Of a DNA stretch of 64,000 bases, positions 1 to 9,845 are shown piece after piece; position 1 is the first letter of the stretch, and each line of letters starts with the position of its first letter. A program made the translations under genes and the position numbers. The stretch spans positions 279,521 to 343,520 of the forward strand of contig NZ_SUNI01000002.1 in NCBI RefSeq assembly GCF_005048225.1, in the 5' to 3' direction. The stretch is from Paracoccus gahaiensis (lineage in GTDB: Bacteria > Pseudomonadota > Alphaproteobacteria > Rhodobacterales > Rhodobacteraceae). The notes under the pieces were generated by a model. That model was not told the DNA's origin. It was given only the letters and a program-made list of their open reading frames with translations, and searched no databases.

Positions 1-231
1 CACGCGATCGGCGGTGGGCGGCGTGCCTTGGGGGCCGGTGGCGATCACGTCGATGCGGTCCGCATCGGTGAAGGTCGCGGCCCGCACGCCGACCGGATGG
101 TCCCCGGTGGCGGCCAGCTCGGGCGCGTCGGGGCGGATCAGGTCGATGCGGTTGTGGTTGGCAGGGTCTTGGGCGGCCAGCGGCCCGGCGCAGGCCAGGC
201 TCGCGGCACCGGCGATCAGCAGATGTCTCAT
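1..231 (-). CDS. Secreted alpha/beta hydrolase-like protein, N-terminal fragment
   Basis: Only the first 77 codons are in the window; the gene runs off the left edge. It starts at an ATG with a GGAGG-type ribosome binding site upstream. The first ~20 residues form a Sec signal peptide (MRHLLIAGAASLACAGPLAA, probably cut after AxA), so the product is periplasmic or secreted. The following segment, IDLIRPDAPELAATGDHPVG, resembles the N-terminus of predicted dienelactone hydrolase-like alpha/beta hydrolases. The catalytic region lies outside the window, so the family call is tentative. The gene is divergent from the aminotransferase to its right. Confidence 0.5.
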   Translation of the reverse strand, partial: MRHLLIAGAASLACAGPLAAQDPANHNRIDLIRPDAPELAATGDHPVGVRAATFTDADRIDVIATGPQGTPPTADRV

Positions 232-369
232 GTCGGGGGTCCTCCGGCGGTTCCTTGGGGCGGACTGTGCCCGGCTTGCACGATCTGCACAAGCGCCGCA
301 CGCGGCCCCCATTGAACGCGGTCCCGCGCCCGGATAGCCTGCCCCCGACATCCAGCAAGGAGCCTGACC

Positions 370-1731
370 ATGACCACCCCGCAAAGCTGGGAAGCCCGCG
401 CCGACGAATATTCGCTGTACGGCTTCACCGACCTGCCAAGCGTGCACCAGCGCAGCGCGGTGGTCCTGACCCATGGCGAGGGGCCCTATGTCGTCGACGT
501 GAACGGCAACCGCTATCTGGATGCCAATTCCGGCCTGTGGAACATGGTCGCGGGCTTCGATCACAAGGGCCTGGCCCAGGCCGCCAAGGACCAGTACGAC
601 CGCTTTCCGGGCTATCACGCCTTCTTCGGGCGCATGTCCGACCAGACGGTGATGCTGTCGGAGAAGCTGGTCGAGGTCTCGCCCTTCCCGCGCGGCAAGG
701 TGTTCTACACCAACTCGGGGTCCGAGGCGAACGACACCATGGTCAAGATGCTGTGGTTCCTGCATGCCAGTGAGGGCAAGCCCGAAAAGCGCAAGATCCT
801 GACCCGCTGGAACGCCTATCACGGCGTGACGGCGGTCTCGGCCAGCATGACCGGCAAGCCCTACAACTCGGTCTTCGGCCTGCCGCTGCCGGGCTTCATC
901 CATCTGGGCTGCCCGCATTACTGGCGCTTCGGCGAGGCCGGCGAGACCGAGGACCAGTTCACCGCCCGCCTTGCGCGCGAGCTGGAGGAGACGATCCTGC
1001 GCGAGGGCGTCGACACCATCGCGGGCTTCTTCGCCGAGCCGGTGCAGGGCGCGGGCGGGGTCATCCCGCCCTCCAAGGGCTATTTCCAGGCGATCCTGCC
1101 GGTCCTGAAGAAATACGGCATCCCGATGATCGCCGACGAGGTCATCACGGGCTTCGGCCGGACCGGCAACACCTGGGGCAGCGAGACCTATGGCTTCGTG
1201 CCCGACGCCATCATCAGCTCCAAGAACCTGACGGCGGGGCTGTTCCCGATGGGCGCGGTCATTCTGGGCCCCGAGCTGACCGACCGGCTGCAGGCCGCCA
1301 TCGACGTGATCGAGGAATTCCCCCACGGCTTCACCGCCTCGGGCCATCCGGTCGGCTGCGCCATCGCGCTGAAGGCCATCGATGTGGTGATGAACGAGGG
1401 GCTGGCGCAGAACGTCATCGACCTGGCCCCGCGCTTCGAGGACGGGCTGCGGCAGCTGGCCCAGAACCCCAATATCGGCGAATATCGCGGCGTGGGCTTC
1501 ATGTGGGCGCTGGAGGCGGTGCGCGACAAGGCGACCAAGACCCCGTTCGAGGGGCATCTGTCGGTCAGCGAGCGCATCGCCAACACCTGCACCGACATGG
1601 GCCTGATCTGCCGCCCCCTGGGCCAGTCCATCGTGCTGTGCCCGCCCTTCGTCATGACGCCCGCCCAGATGGACGAGATGTTCGAGAAGCTGGACAAGGC
1701 GCTTGGCAAGGTCTTCGCCGAACTGGCCTGA
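370..1731 (+). CDS. Class III (omega) aminotransferase, PLP-dependent
   Basis: A 453-residue fold-type I PLP enzyme of the class III aminotransferase family, transferring an amino group from omega-amino acids or amines to pyruvate or a similar keto acid. The PLP-binding lysine is K285 in IISSKNLTAG, the aspartate that contacts the pyridine nitrogen is D256 in IADEV, and Y150-H151 lies in the ring-stacking motif NAYHG. The residue numbering and most of the sequence agree, from memory, with the crystallised omega-transaminase of Paracoccus denitrificans. That is the best taxonomic marker in the window. The physiological substrate cannot be read from sequence; beta-alanine, GABA or polyamine-derived amines are possible. 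The start ATG follows an AGGAGCC ribosome binding site. The gene stands alone, followed by a small DUF2798 gene. Confidence 0.92.
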   Translation: MTTPQSWEARADEYSLYGFTDLPSVHQRSAVVLTHGEGPYVVDVNGNRYLDANSGLWNMVAGFDHKGLAQAAKDQYDRFPGYHAFFGRMSDQTVMLSEKLVEVSPFPRGKVFYTNSGSEANDTMVKMLWFLHASEGKPEKRKILTRWNAYHGVTAVSASMTGKPYNSVFGLPLPGFIHLGCPHYWRFGEAGETEDQFTARLARELEETILREGVDTIAGFFAEPVQGAGGVIPPSKGYFQAILPVLKKYGIPMIADEVITGFGRTGNTWGSETYGFVPDAIISSKNLTAGLFPMGAVILGPELTDRLQAAIDVIEEFPHGFTASGHPVGCAIALKAIDVVMNEGLAQNVIDLAPRFEDGLRQLAQNPNIGEYRGVGFMWALEAVRDKATKTPFEGHLSVSERIANTCTDMGLICRPLGQSIVLCPPFVMTPAQMDEMFEKLDKALGKVFAELA

Positions 1732-1793
1732 CATGGCGCCTCCCGCCCCCGCCGGGGGCGGGGTCGTTTCCCTTCCCATAGGACATTGCCGCC

Positions 1794-2018
1794 ATGATCC
1801 CCGCCCGCTACGCGCCCATCCTGTTCGGCTTCATCCTGTCCGGGCTGATGTCCGCGCTCGTCTCGGCCATCGCGACCTTCCGCGCGGTTGGCATGGGCGA
1901 GGGGGTTGCGGGCCTGTGGCTGGGCACTTGGCTGTCCAGCTGGGCGGTGGCCTTTCCGGCCGTGCTGGTCGTGGCCCCCCTGGCCCGGCGGCTGGTCGCG
2001 CGGCTGACCCGGGCCTGA
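1794..2018 (+). CDS. DUF2798 small membrane protein
   Basis: A 74-residue protein with two predicted transmembrane helices (about residues 8-28 and 42-64) joined by a short loop. The N-terminus, MIPARYAPILFGFILSGLMS, is typical of the DUF2798 family, small inner-membrane proteins of unknown function. It is 62 nt downstream of the aminotransferase and could be co-transcribed. The gap carries a GC-rich stretch but no clear terminator. No function is proposed. Confidence 0.7.
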   Translation: MIPARYAPILFGFILSGLMSALVSAIATFRAVGMGEGVAGLWLGTWLSSWAVAFPAVLVVAPLARRLVARLTRA

Positions 2019-2182
2019 GCCGGGACGGGCTGCGGGTCTGATCACCCAATGCCCCATATTGGGGCCTGCGCCGGCAGGGACCGGCGGTGCGAACAGACAG
2101 ACCGCCACTGAAAGGGACTATCGAGTAAGGGGCCGGAGACGGGCAATCCGACCCCAGCAGGTGCCGCTCTCCGGTTCCGTCC

Positions 2183-4342
2183 TCAGTCATCCAGCCGCAT
2201 CGGCGCGGTAGCGCGCAGGTGCGGACCTTCGGGCGTAATCTCGATGGCCAGCGCGCCCGTGGTGCGCAGCCGCTCCGGATCCAGCAGCAGGCAGGGCGGC
2301 GGGCCGTCGAAGGCCACGGGTTCCGAGGCGATGACGATGCGTCGGGACCGGCATTCGGGCAAAGCGCGCGCGCCCGATCCCTTGCCGGTCAGATGCACCA
2401 CCTGCCAGTCCTGCGGCAGGTCGGCCCACCGGTCGCGCGTGTCTCCTGTCCAGGCGGGGCGGGCGGCGGCCACCACCTGGTCGGCCATGTCGCCATCCTC
2501 CTGCAGCCAGGTCGAGACGACGAAGGCCCCGCCTGCCGGCTTGGACACCGCCCGCCCGGCAGGGGTCATCAGCCCCAACGCCTCGCCCTCGGGCGCGACC
2601 AGCAGCAGTGGGCGCCGCGCCGTCCCCCACAGGACCGCCGAGGCTGCCAGCAGCGCCAGCGCCAGCCCAAGGCCCGCCCGGCTGGCCAAGCCGCGCTGGC
2701 CCGGCGGACGCCAGCACAGGATGGCCAGCACCGCGCCGAACCCCATCAGCGCCACGACACCGCCGGGGGGCTTGGTCACCCCCATGACCGCGCCGTCCAG
2801 ATCCGCCACGAAGCGCGCCACCCACAGCATCCATTCGGTGCCGATGCCCATGACCCACAGGGCCGGCGCCTCCAGCCCCACCAGCGCCAAGACGGCGCCG
2901 ATCACGCCCGCGGGCATCACCAGCGTGCCCATGACCGGCACCGCCAGCAGGTTGGCCAGCATCCCGTATTGCGCCATCCGGTTGAAATGCGCCGCCGCGA
3001 TCGGCGCGGTCGCCAGCCCCGCCACCAGCGACGACACGACCAGCATCGCCACCGGCCGCAGCCACCACGGCAGGCGCGGCGCGATCCGCGACCAGGGCCC
3101 GAAGGTCAGGATCAGCGCGATGGTGGCCGCGAAGCTCATCTGGAAGCCGGCGCTGGTCACCGCCTCGGGGCTGTAGATCAGCACCAGGGTCGCGGCCAGC
3201 GCCACGGTCCGAAGCGAGATCGCCCGCCGGTCCGCGATGATCGCCCCCAGCATCACGGCAACCATGATGAAGGCGCGTTCCGTCGCCACGCCGCCGCCCG
3301 ACAGCCACAGATAGGCCGCCGCCGCCGCCAGCGCCACGCCCGCCGCCACCTTGTGCAGGGGCCGCGCCAGCCCGATCCCCGCGCCTTGGACCGCGACCAG
3401 CACCAGCCGCACCGCCCCGTAGACGAAGCCTGCCAGCATCCCCATGTGCAACCCGGAAATCGAGACGATGTGGTAGAGGTTCGAGGCGCGCATGACCTCG
3501 TTCGTCTCCTCCGAAATGCCGGAGCGGTCGCCGGTCATCAGTGCCGCCGCCACAGCGCCCGCCTGCCCGCCGATGCGGTCGCGGATCGCGGCGCTGATCG
3601 CCATGCGGGCGCGGTGCAGGCTCCAGACCCCGTCCTGGGGCGGGGCCACGGCCATGATCGGGGTCCGCGAATAGCCGACCGCGCCCAGCCCGTCGAACCA
3701 GGCATGCAGGCGGAAATCGAAGCTGCCGGGCGAGGACGGCGCGGGCGGCGGGCCCAGATGGCCGGTCAGCATCACTCGCTGGCCCAAGGGCGGCAGCGGC
3801 TCGTCGCCCATCAGGGACAGGCGCACGCGTGCGGGGGTGCGGGCGGGGGACAGGTCGTGCAGGACGACCCGGTCCAGCGTCAGCCGCATCCGGTCGCGGC
3901 CCGAGCGGTCGATCTGGATCACCCGCCCCTCGATCGGGCCGTAATAGCGCCATTGCAGCACGGGGGCCGCGACATGAGACGCGCGATGACCCACCAGCCC
4001 CCCGCCAAGCGCCAAGAAGCACAGGGCCAGCGCCCCCAGATGGGCGGCATCCGCCTGCGGCCAGCCGATCGCCCCCCGCGCGGCCCATCGCGGCGCGAGA
4101 TGCGCCAGCGCCAAAGCCAAGGCCAGCACGACGGCCAGCAGCGCCCAATCGGCGGAGCCCAGCAACCGGGGCCGCAAAAACCACAGCCCGATCCCCGCCG
4201 ACAGGCAGACGGGCACCCAAGGGAACAGCCCCGCCCGCAGTGCCGCCGCCGGCCGGGGTGCCGCCACGGGCCAGCTGCGGGCCATGGCGCGCGCCGGGGC
4301 CGGGGGCAGGGGGGCCGCAGCCGGGGGCGGTGGGGGCAACAT
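2183..4342 (-). CDS. comEC: ComEC/Rec2-family DNA-uptake channel protein
   Basis: A 719-residue inner-membrane protein expected to form the channel that moves single-stranded DNA into the cytoplasm during transformation. It begins with a proline/alanine-rich segment and membrane helices, followed by the soluble DUF4131/OB-like region (about residues 130-250). The competence core carries the family signature [14 protein letters not shown] near residue 285 and many helices to about residue 590. The C-terminal ~120 residues are soluble but show no HxHxDH metallo-beta-lactamase motif, so this is the shorter ComEC type common in alphaproteobacteria. The ATG has an AAGGA site a few bases upstream. 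It is divergent from gltX, with 112 nt for both promoters. Other competence genes are not in the window, so natural transformation is not shown. Confidence 0.9.
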   Translation of the reverse strand: MLPPPPPAAAPLPPAPARAMARSWPVAAPRPAAALRAGLFPWVPVCLSAGIGLWFLRPRLLGSADWALLAVVLALALALAHLAPRWAARGAIGWPQADAAHLGALALCFLALGGGLVGHRASHVAAPVLQWRYYGPIEGRVIQIDRSGRDRMRLTLDRVVLHDLSPARTPARVRLSLMGDEPLPPLGQRVMLTGHLGPPPAPSSPGSFDFRLHAWFDGLGAVGYSRTPIMAVAPPQDGVWSLHRARMAISAAIRDRIGGQAGAVAAALMTGDRSGISEETNEVMRASNLYHIVSISGLHMGMLAGFVYGAVRLVLVAVQGAGIGLARPLHKVAAGVALAAAAAYLWLSGGGVATERAFIMVAVMLGAIIADRRAISLRTVALAATLVLIYSPEAVTSAGFQMSFAATIALILTFGPWSRIAPRLPWWLRPVAMLVVSSLVAGLATAPIAAAHFNRMAQYGMLANLLAVPVMGTLVMPAGVIGAVLALVGLEAPALWVMGIGTEWMLWVARFVADLDGAVMGVTKPPGGVVALMGFGAVLAILCWRPPGQRGLASRAGLGLALALLAASAVLWGTARRPLLLVAPEGEALGLMTPAGRAVSKPAGGAFVVSTWLQEDGDMADQVVAAARPAWTGDTRDRWADLPQDWQVVHLTGKGSGARALPECRSRRIVIASEPVAFDGPPPCLLLDPERLRTTGALAIEITPEGPHLRATAPMRLDD

Positions 4343-4454
4343 CCTTGTCCTTTCCGGACCCGTTGACTATCACTCGGGCCGAAGATGGCATGGCGGTGCT
4401 TACCAAAGCGTTAACGCCCGTCCTGCACAGCCCCGAACCTGCCCGAAGGCCGCC

Positions 4455-5849
4455 ATGACCCAGACCCCCGTCGTCACCCGCTTTGCCCCCTCGCCCACCG
4501 GCTATCTGCATGTGGGGGGCGCGCGGACGGCGCTGTTCAACTGGCTGTTTGCCCGCGGCCGGGGCGGCAGGTTCCTGCTGCGGATCGAGGATACCGACCG
4601 CGCCCGCTCCACCCCCGAGGCGACGGCTGCGATCCTGAAGGGCCTGGAATGGCTGGGGCTGGACTGGGACGGCGAACCCGTCAGCCAGTTTGCCGGCAAG
4701 GACCGCCATGCCGAGATCGCCCACCTCATGCTGGAGAACGGCACCGCCTATCGCTGCTTCTCGACCACCGACGAGATCGCCGCCTGGCGCGAGGCCAACC
4801 CGCGCCAGCCCTTCATCAGCCCCTGGCGCGACGCGGCGGACCTGCCCGACGCGCCCTTCGCGATCCGGCTGAAGGCACCCCGGTCGGGCGAGACGGTGAT
4901 CGAGGACCAGGTGCAGGGCGCGGTGCGGGTCGCCAACGACCAGCTGGACGACATGGTCCTGTTGCGCAGCGACGGCACGCCCACCTACATGCTGGCCGTG
5001 GTGGTCGACGATCACGACATGGGCGTGACCCATGTGATCCGGGGCGACGATCACCTGACCAACACCGCGCGCCAGATCCAGATCTATGACGCGATGGGCT
5101 GGGACCGCCCGGTCTTTGCCCATATCCCGCTGATCCATGGCGAGGACGGCAAGAAGCTGTCCAAGCGTCATGGCGCGGTCGGCCTGCATGAATTCGCGGC
5201 GCTCGGCTATCCTCCGGCGGCAATGCGCAACTATCTGGCGCGGCTTGGCTGGAGCCATGGCGATGACGAGCTGTTCGACGATGCGCAAGCCCTCGAGTGG
5301 TTCGGGCTGGAGGGCATCGGTCGGGCGCCCGCCCGGCTGGACTTCAAGAAGCTGGAACATGTCAGCGGCCACCATCTGGGCGCCATGTCCGACGAGGCTG
5401 CGCTGGCTGCACTGCAGCATTACCTGGCCGAGACCGGCGCCCCCGACCTGACCGACACGCAGCGCCAGCGCATCCTGTCGGCCATGCCGGCGCTGAAGGA
5501 GAAGGCTCGGACCCTGCCCGGGCTGCTGGACCACGCACGCTTTGCGATGATCGACCGGCCCGTGCAGCCCGACGACAAGGCAGCCAAGGCGCTGGACACG
5601 GTATCCCGTGGTATGCTGAAATCCTTGACCGCCGCAGTGCAGAATGCTAGCTGGAGCCGAGACGATCTGGAGGAGGCGGCCCAGAAGGTCGCATCGGAAA
5701 ACGGTGTCGGACTGGGCAAGATCGCAGGGCCCCTGCGCGCCGCCTTGGCCGGGACCAGCACGACCCCCAGTGTGTTCGACATGATGACTGCGCTCGGCCG
5801 CGAGGAAACTCTGGCCCGGCTTCAGGACCAGACCGATTTGGCAGGCTGA
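4455..5849 (+). CDS. gltX: Glutamate--tRNA ligase
   Basis: A 464-residue class I aminoacyl-tRNA synthetase that charges tRNA-Glu. In many alphaproteobacteria it also charges tRNA-Gln, for later amidation by GatCAB. The HIGH-type motif is in [14 protein letters not shown] near residue 10, and the KMSKS-type motif is [10 protein letters not shown] near residue 235. The frame is open further upstream, but family alignment ([16 protein letters not shown]) fixes the start at this ATG. The C-terminal anticodon-binding domain is complete. Alphaproteobacteria often have two GltX paralogues; which one this is cannot be decided here. Confidence 0.95.
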   Translation: MTQTPVVTRFAPSPTGYLHVGGARTALFNWLFARGRGGRFLLRIEDTDRARSTPEATAAILKGLEWLGLDWDGEPVSQFAGKDRHAEIAHLMLENGTAYRCFSTTDEIAAWREANPRQPFISPWRDAADLPDAPFAIRLKAPRSGETVIEDQVQGAVRVANDQLDDMVLLRSDGTPTYMLAVVVDDHDMGVTHVIRGDDHLTNTARQIQIYDAMGWDRPVFAHIPLIHGEDGKKLSKRHGAVGLHEFAALGYPPAAMRNYLARLGWSHGDDELFDDAQALEWFGLEGIGRAPARLDFKKLEHVSGHHLGAMSDEAALAALQHYLAETGAPDLTDTQRQRILSAMPALKEKARTLPGLLDHARFAMIDRPVQPDDKAAKALDTVSRGMLKSLTAAVQNASWSRDDLEEAAQKVASENGVGLGKIAGPLRAALAGTSTTPSVFDMMTALGREETLARLQDQTDLAG

Positions 5850-5927
5850 AGCCTGCCTTCACATGCTTGGGCTGTCTGACGGGGTAAGCGACGGACCGCC
5901 CGGCCAAAGCCGGAAAGGACGCCTTGC

Positions 5928-7217
5928 ATGGCCGACAAGACCGCCACGTTGCGTATCAACGACCAGGACTATAACCTGCCCATCCTGACCCCGACCCAGG
6001 GGCCGGAGGTGCTGGACATCCGCAAGCTCTATGGGCAGGCGGACGTGTTCACCTATGACCCGGGCTTCACCTCGACCGCCAGCTGCGATTCGACCATCAC
6101 CTATATCGATGGCGACAAGGGAGAGCTGTGGTATCGCGGCTATCCGATCGAGCAGCTGGCCGCCAATTCCCACTATCTGGAAGTCTGCTACCTGCTGCTC
6201 TACGCCGAGCTGCCCACGCCCGAGCAGATGCGCGATTTCGAGTTCCGCGTGACGCGGCACACGATGGTGCACGAGCAGATGCACAACTTCTTCCGCGGCT
6301 TCCGTCGCGACGCGCATCCGATGGCCACGATGGTCGGCGTGATCGGGGCCATGTCGGCCTTCTACCACGATTCGACCGACGTCAACGATCCCTGGCAGCG
6401 CGAGGTCGCGGCCATCCGCCTGATCGCCAAGCTGCCGACGATCGCGGCGATGGCCTACAAGTATTCGATCGGCCAGCCCTTCGTCTATCCGCAGAACGAC
6501 CTGGATTATGCCAGCAACTTCCTCAACATGTGCTTTTCGGTCCCGGCCGAGAAATACAACGTCGATCCAGCCCTGGCCCGCGCCATGGACCGCATCTTCA
6601 CGCTGCATGCCGATCACGAGCAGAACGCCTCGACCTCGACGGTGCGTCTGGCGGGCTCGTCGGGGGCCAACCCCTTCGCCTGCATCGCGGCGGGCATCGC
6701 CTGCCTGTGGGGGCCTGCCCATGGCGGCGCCAACCAGGCCTGCCTGGAGATGCTGCGCGAGATCGGGACCGTCGACCGGATCCCCGAATTCATCGCCCGC
6801 GCCAAGGACAAGAACGATCCGTTCAAACTGATGGGCTTCGGCCACCGGGTCTACAAGAACTTCGACCCGCGCGCGACGGTCATGAAGGAATCGGCCGACG
6901 AGGTCCTGGAGCTGCTGGGCGTGGGCGACAATCCGACCCTGCAGGTCGCCAAGGAGCTGGAGAAGATCGCGCTGGAGGACGAGTACTTCATCGAGAAGAA
7001 GCTCTATCCCAACGTGGACTTCTATTCGGGCATCATCCTGGAGGCGATGGGCTTCCCGACCTCGATGTTCACGCCGATCTTCGCGCTGTCGCGCACGGTC
7101 GGCTGGATCGCGCAGTGGAAAGAGATGATCGGCGATCCGCAGAACAAGATCGGCCGCCCGCGCCAGCTGTATGTCGGGGCCGACCGCCGCGACTATGTAG
7201 ATCTGGACAAGCGCTGA
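5928..7217 (+). CDS. gltA: Citrate synthase (type II, hexameric class)
   Basis: A 429-residue enzyme condensing acetyl-CoA and oxaloacetate to citrate, the entry step of the TCA cycle in the cytoplasm. Active-site histidines are visible in HADHEQNAS (about residue 226) and GFGHRVYKN (about residue 305), and the catalytic aspartate is in NVDFYSG (about residue 362). The long N-terminal beta domain is typical of the NADH-regulated type II enzymes of Gram-negative bacteria. The ATG is preceded by a GGAAAGGA ribosome binding site. The gene lies 78 nt after gltX and is closed by a strong intrinsic terminator, so it forms its own transcription unit or the end of a gltX-gltA unit. Confidence 0.96.
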   Translation: MADKTATLRINDQDYNLPILTPTQGPEVLDIRKLYGQADVFTYDPGFTSTASCDSTITYIDGDKGELWYRGYPIEQLAANSHYLEVCYLLLYAELPTPEQMRDFEFRVTRHTMVHEQMHNFFRGFRRDAHPMATMVGVIGAMSAFYHDSTDVNDPWQREVAAIRLIAKLPTIAAMAYKYSIGQPFVYPQNDLDYASNFLNMCFSVPAEKYNVDPALARAMDRIFTLHADHEQNASTSTVRLAGSSGANPFACIAAGIACLWGPAHGGANQACLEMLREIGTVDRIPEFIARAKDKNDPFKLMGFGHRVYKNFDPRATVMKESADEVLELLGVGDNPTLQVAKELEKIALEDEYFIEKKLYPNVDFYSGIILEAMGFPTSMFTPIFALSRTVGWIAQWKEMIGDPQNKIGRPRQLYVGADRRDYVDLDKR

Positions 7218-7238
7218 GCGCTGCGCCGGGACGGTGAC

Positions 7239-7263
7239 GGGGCCCCTTCGGGGGCCCCTTTTT
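7239..7263 (+). terminator. Rho-independent terminator of gltA
   Basis: A perfect 8-bp stem GGGGCCCC, TTCG tetraloop, GGGGCCCC, followed immediately by TTTTT. It begins 21 nt after the gltA stop codon. Confidence 0.9.
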
Positions 7264-7319
7264 CATGGGCGCGCTCGGGGCTCTTGCGCGCCGCGCGGCG
7301 GGGTGGCAAGGGAGCGGGC

Positions 7320-7985
7320 ATGAGCGAGAACGATCAGGCAGGCGCGCCGAGACTGGCGCTGGTGACGGGGGCCTCGCGGGGTCTGGGTGCGGCGCTGGCC
7401 GAGGGGCTGGCCCTGCGCGGCTATCATGTGCTGGCGGTGGCCCGCACGGTGGGTGCGCTGGAAGAACTGGACGACCGCATCCGCGCCGCGGGCGGGCAGG
7501 CAACGCTGGCGCCGATGGACGTGACCGAACCTGCCGCGATGCAGCAGATGGTGCAGGCCATCGCCAGCCGGTGGGGCGGCCTCGATCTGTGGGCGCATTG
7601 CGCGGTCCATGCGGCGCCGATGTCGCCCGCGCCCCATATCGAGGGGCGGGACTGGACCAAGTCCATGCTGGTCAATGTCGAGGTCACGCGCGGCCTGATC
7701 GCGCTTCTGGAACCCGTGCTGCGCCAGAAACAGGGCACGGCGCTGTTCTTCGACGATGCACGGGGCGGGCAGAAGTTCTTCGGCGCCTATGGCGCGACCA
7801 AGGCCGCGCAGATCGCCCTGGCGCGCAGCTGGCAGGCCGAGACGGTCTCGACCGGGCCGCGCATCCTGATCGACGCCCCGGCGCCCATGCCGACCGCCGT
7901 CCGCGCCCGCTTCTATCCCGGCGAGGACCGCGCGGCCCTGACGCCCTGCAAGGACGAGGCCGCGCGCATCCTGTCGCTGCTCTAG
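7320..7985 (+). CDS. Short-chain dehydrogenase/reductase-family protein with degenerate active site
   Basis: A 221-residue Rossmann-fold protein of the SDR superfamily. The cofactor-binding motif TGASRGLG is at residues 16-23 and the YxxxK pair is Y157/K161 (YGATK). The usual catalytic serine about 13 residues before the tyrosine is missing; that stretch reads ALFFDDARGG. The NAG structural motif is replaced by AHCAVH near residue 92. It may therefore bind a dinucleotide without standard dehydrogenase activity, or use a changed mechanism. An upstream ATG exists in frame, but this ATG has AGGGAG at good spacing and gives the normal family N-terminus. Substrate unknown. It is convergent with the M24 peptidase gene. 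Confidence 0.75.
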   Translation: MSENDQAGAPRLALVTGASRGLGAALAEGLALRGYHVLAVARTVGALEELDDRIRAAGGQATLAPMDVTEPAAMQQMVQAIASRWGGLDLWAHCAVHAAPMSPAPHIEGRDWTKSMLVNVEVTRGLIALLEPVLRQKQGTALFFDDARGGQKFFGAYGATKAAQIALARSWQAETVSTGPRILIDAPAPMPTAVRARFYPGEDRAALTPCKDEAARILSLL

Positions 7986-8003
7986 GTCGTGCGTCCCGCG
8001 ACG

Positions 8004-8026
8004 GCGGGGGGCTGCCCGCCCCCCGC
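8004..8026. terminator. GC-rich hairpin in convergent gap (repeat family member, short form)
   Basis: A 9-bp perfect stem GCGGGGGGC / GCCCCCCGC with loop TGCCC, between the converging SDR and M24 genes. It has no T-run. It matches the hairpin half of the dispersed repeat seen at 12368, 14465, 30566, 49087 and 57367, but lacks the AAATATCC arm. It probably works as a bidirectional transcription-ending or RNA-stabilising structure; this is inference. Confidence 0.5.
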
Positions 8027-8045
8027 ACCCCCCGGGCGCCGTGCC

Positions 8046-9845
8046 TTAGGCCAGCGGCCGCGTCGCGGCAGCAAGCCAGTCCAGATCCGCACCTTGCAGA
8101 TCCGGTGACAGCGCTGCGCGCACCCGTGCGTGATAGTCGTCCAGCCAGGCGATCTCATCCCGCGACAGCGCGTCACGGTCGATCAGCCGGCGGTCGATCG
8201 GGCAGAGCGTCAGCGTCTCGAAACCCAGCAGGCTGCGGCCCGGCTCGGCCTCTGCCGGGGCCACCGCGACCAGATTCTCGATGCGGATGCCGAAGGCGCC
8301 CTCGCGGTAATAGCCGGGCTCGTTCGACAGGATCATCCCGACCTCCAGCGCGACATCGCCCGCGCGGCTGATCCGCGCCGGCCCTTCGTGGACGCAGAGC
8401 GCGGCGCCCACGCCGTGACCCGTGCCATGGTCGAAATCCAGACCCTCGGCCCAGAGGAACTGCCGCGCCAGCGCATCCAGATGCGCCCCCGCCACGCCCT
8501 TGGGAAAGCGCGCCCTGCTGAGCGCGATCATGCCCCGCAGCACGGCGGTGAAGGGCGCCACCGCATCGGCCCGCACGGGACCAAGCGCCACGGTGCGGGT
8601 GATGTCGGTCGTGCCATCCGCGTACTGCCCGCCCGAATCGATCAGCAGCAGCTCGCCCGGTTCCAGCCGCCGGTTCGTGCCCTCGGTCACCCGGTAATGG
8701 ACGATGGCGCCGTTCGGCCCCGCCCCCATGATCGTGTCGAAGCTGATGTCGAGGATGCCCGCCTGACGGCGCAGATCCTCCAGATGGCGTACCACGTCGA
8801 TCTCGGTCAGGGCCGAGGGGTCCTGCCGGTCCAGCCAGGCCAGCAGGCACACCATTGCCACGCCGTCGCGGTGATGGGCGGCCCGCATGCCCGCCAGTTC
8901 GGCCTCGGTCTTGCGCGCCTTGGGCAGCACGGCAGGGTCGGGGCCGCGCGCGATGGTCGTGCCTGCGTCCTCAAGGATGCGGAAGGCCGCCTCGGGCGCG
9001 CTGGCGGGGTCCAGACGGACCGGTCCTTCCAGATCGGTCAGGGCGGCAGACAGCGAATCGGGCGGCAGGATGGTGACATCGGGGCCCAGATGGGCGCGCA
9101 GGGCGCCGTCGAACTTGGCGCCGTCTGCGAACAGCGCCAGATGGCCGCTGTCCGACAGCACCGCGAAGGACTGCACCACCGGGTTCTTGGGCAGGTCGCT
9201 GCCCCGGATGTTCAGAAGCCACGAGATCGAATCGGGCAGGGTCAGCAGCGCCGCCGCCTGATCCTCGGCCTTCAGCGCATCGGCCAGACGGCCACGTTTC
9301 GCTGCGGCGGTCTCTCCGGCCAGTTCGTCAGGATGAATGCGGGCCGCGCCCACGGGCGGGGCGGGGCGGTCGGGCCAGACCGCATCGACGGGATTGGCCT
9401 CCAGCGCGATCAGCCCGATGCCGGACCCTTCCAGCGCCGTCTCCATCCCCTCGATCTCGCGCCGGGCATGCAACCAGGGGTCGAAGCCCACGCGCCCGCC
9501 CTGCGGCAGCGCCTCGCGCAGCCAGTCCGAGGGCCGCGTCTCGGGCCAGTTCACCGGGGTGAACTGTGCCAGGTCCAACTGATCGCGCACCTGCACCCGA
9601 TAGCGCCCGTCGACGAAGACGCCCGCCCGGTCGGCGCAGACGATGGCAAAGCCCGCGCTGCCGGTGAAGCCCGTCAGCCAGGCCAGCCGCGCATCGGCAT
9701 CGGCCACGTATTCGCCCTGATGCACATCCGCGCGGGGCACGATGACGGCGGCCAGATCCTGCGCCCGCACCACCTGGCGCAGGGCCTCCAGCCGGGCGGC
9801 GTGATCGCTGCCGGGGGCGGGGTTGTCGAAGCTTTGGAACCTCAC
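8046..9845 (-). CDS. M24-family Xaa-Pro aminopeptidase (aminopeptidase P)
   Basis: A 599-residue three-domain aminopeptidase P that removes N-terminal residues preceding proline. Two creatinase-like N-terminal domains are followed by the pita-bread metallopeptidase domain from about residue 300. The metal ligands are visible: the aspartates of LLIDSGGQYADGTTDITRT (about 402-420), the histidine of HGTGHGVG (about 472), and the glutamates in NEPGYY (about 507) and RIEN (about 520). The start is a GTG whose last two bases overlap the TGA of the upstream UPF0173 gene (GTGA), a translationally coupled arrangement. The length matches the large cytosolic APP form. No signal peptide. Confidence 0.9.
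   Translation of the reverse strand: MRFQSFDNPAPGSDHAARLEALRQVVRAQDLAAVIVPRADVHQGEYVADADARLAWLTGFTGSAGFAIVCADRAGVFVDGRYRVQVRDQLDLAQFTPVNWPETRPSDWLREALPQGGRVGFDPWLHARREIEGMETALEGSGIGLIALEANPVDAVWPDRPAPPVGAARIHPDELAGETAAAKRGRLADALKAEDQAAALLTLPDSISWLLNIRGSDLPKNPVVQSFAVLSDSGHLALFADGAKFDGALRAHLGPDVTILPPDSLSAALTDLEGPVRLDPASAPEAAFRILEDAGTTIARGPDPAVLPKARKTEAELAGMRAAHHRDGVAMVCLLAWLDRQDPSALTEIDVVRHLEDLRRQAGILDISFDTIMGAGPNGAIVHYRVTEGTNRRLEPGELLLIDSGGQYADGTTDITRTVALGPVRADAVAPFTAVLRGMIALSRARFPKGVAGAHLDALARQFLWAEGLDFDHGTGHGVGAALCVHEGPARISRAGDVALEVGMILSNEPGYYREGAFGIRIENLVAVAPAEAEPGRSLLGFETLTLCPIDRRLIDRDALSRDEIAWLDDYHARVRAALSPDLQGADLDWLAAATRPLA

Noticed and set aside
2051..2065. GCCCCA-TAT-TGGGGC inverted repeat as a terminator
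   Set aside because: The stem is only 6 bp and no T-run follows on either strand; it could be chance in GC-rich DNA.
4363..4391. TTGACT...TGGCAT as the gltX promoter
   Set aside because: The -35 element is good but the -10 match is poor, and single promoter matches in GC-rich DNA are not reliable.
2187..5534. Very long open frame antisense to gltX and out of frame with comEC
   Set aside because: The GC-rich codon bias of real genes leaves shadow frames open. The translation is Arg/Gly/Ala-rich with no domain, while comEC and gltX on the other frames show clear family motifs.
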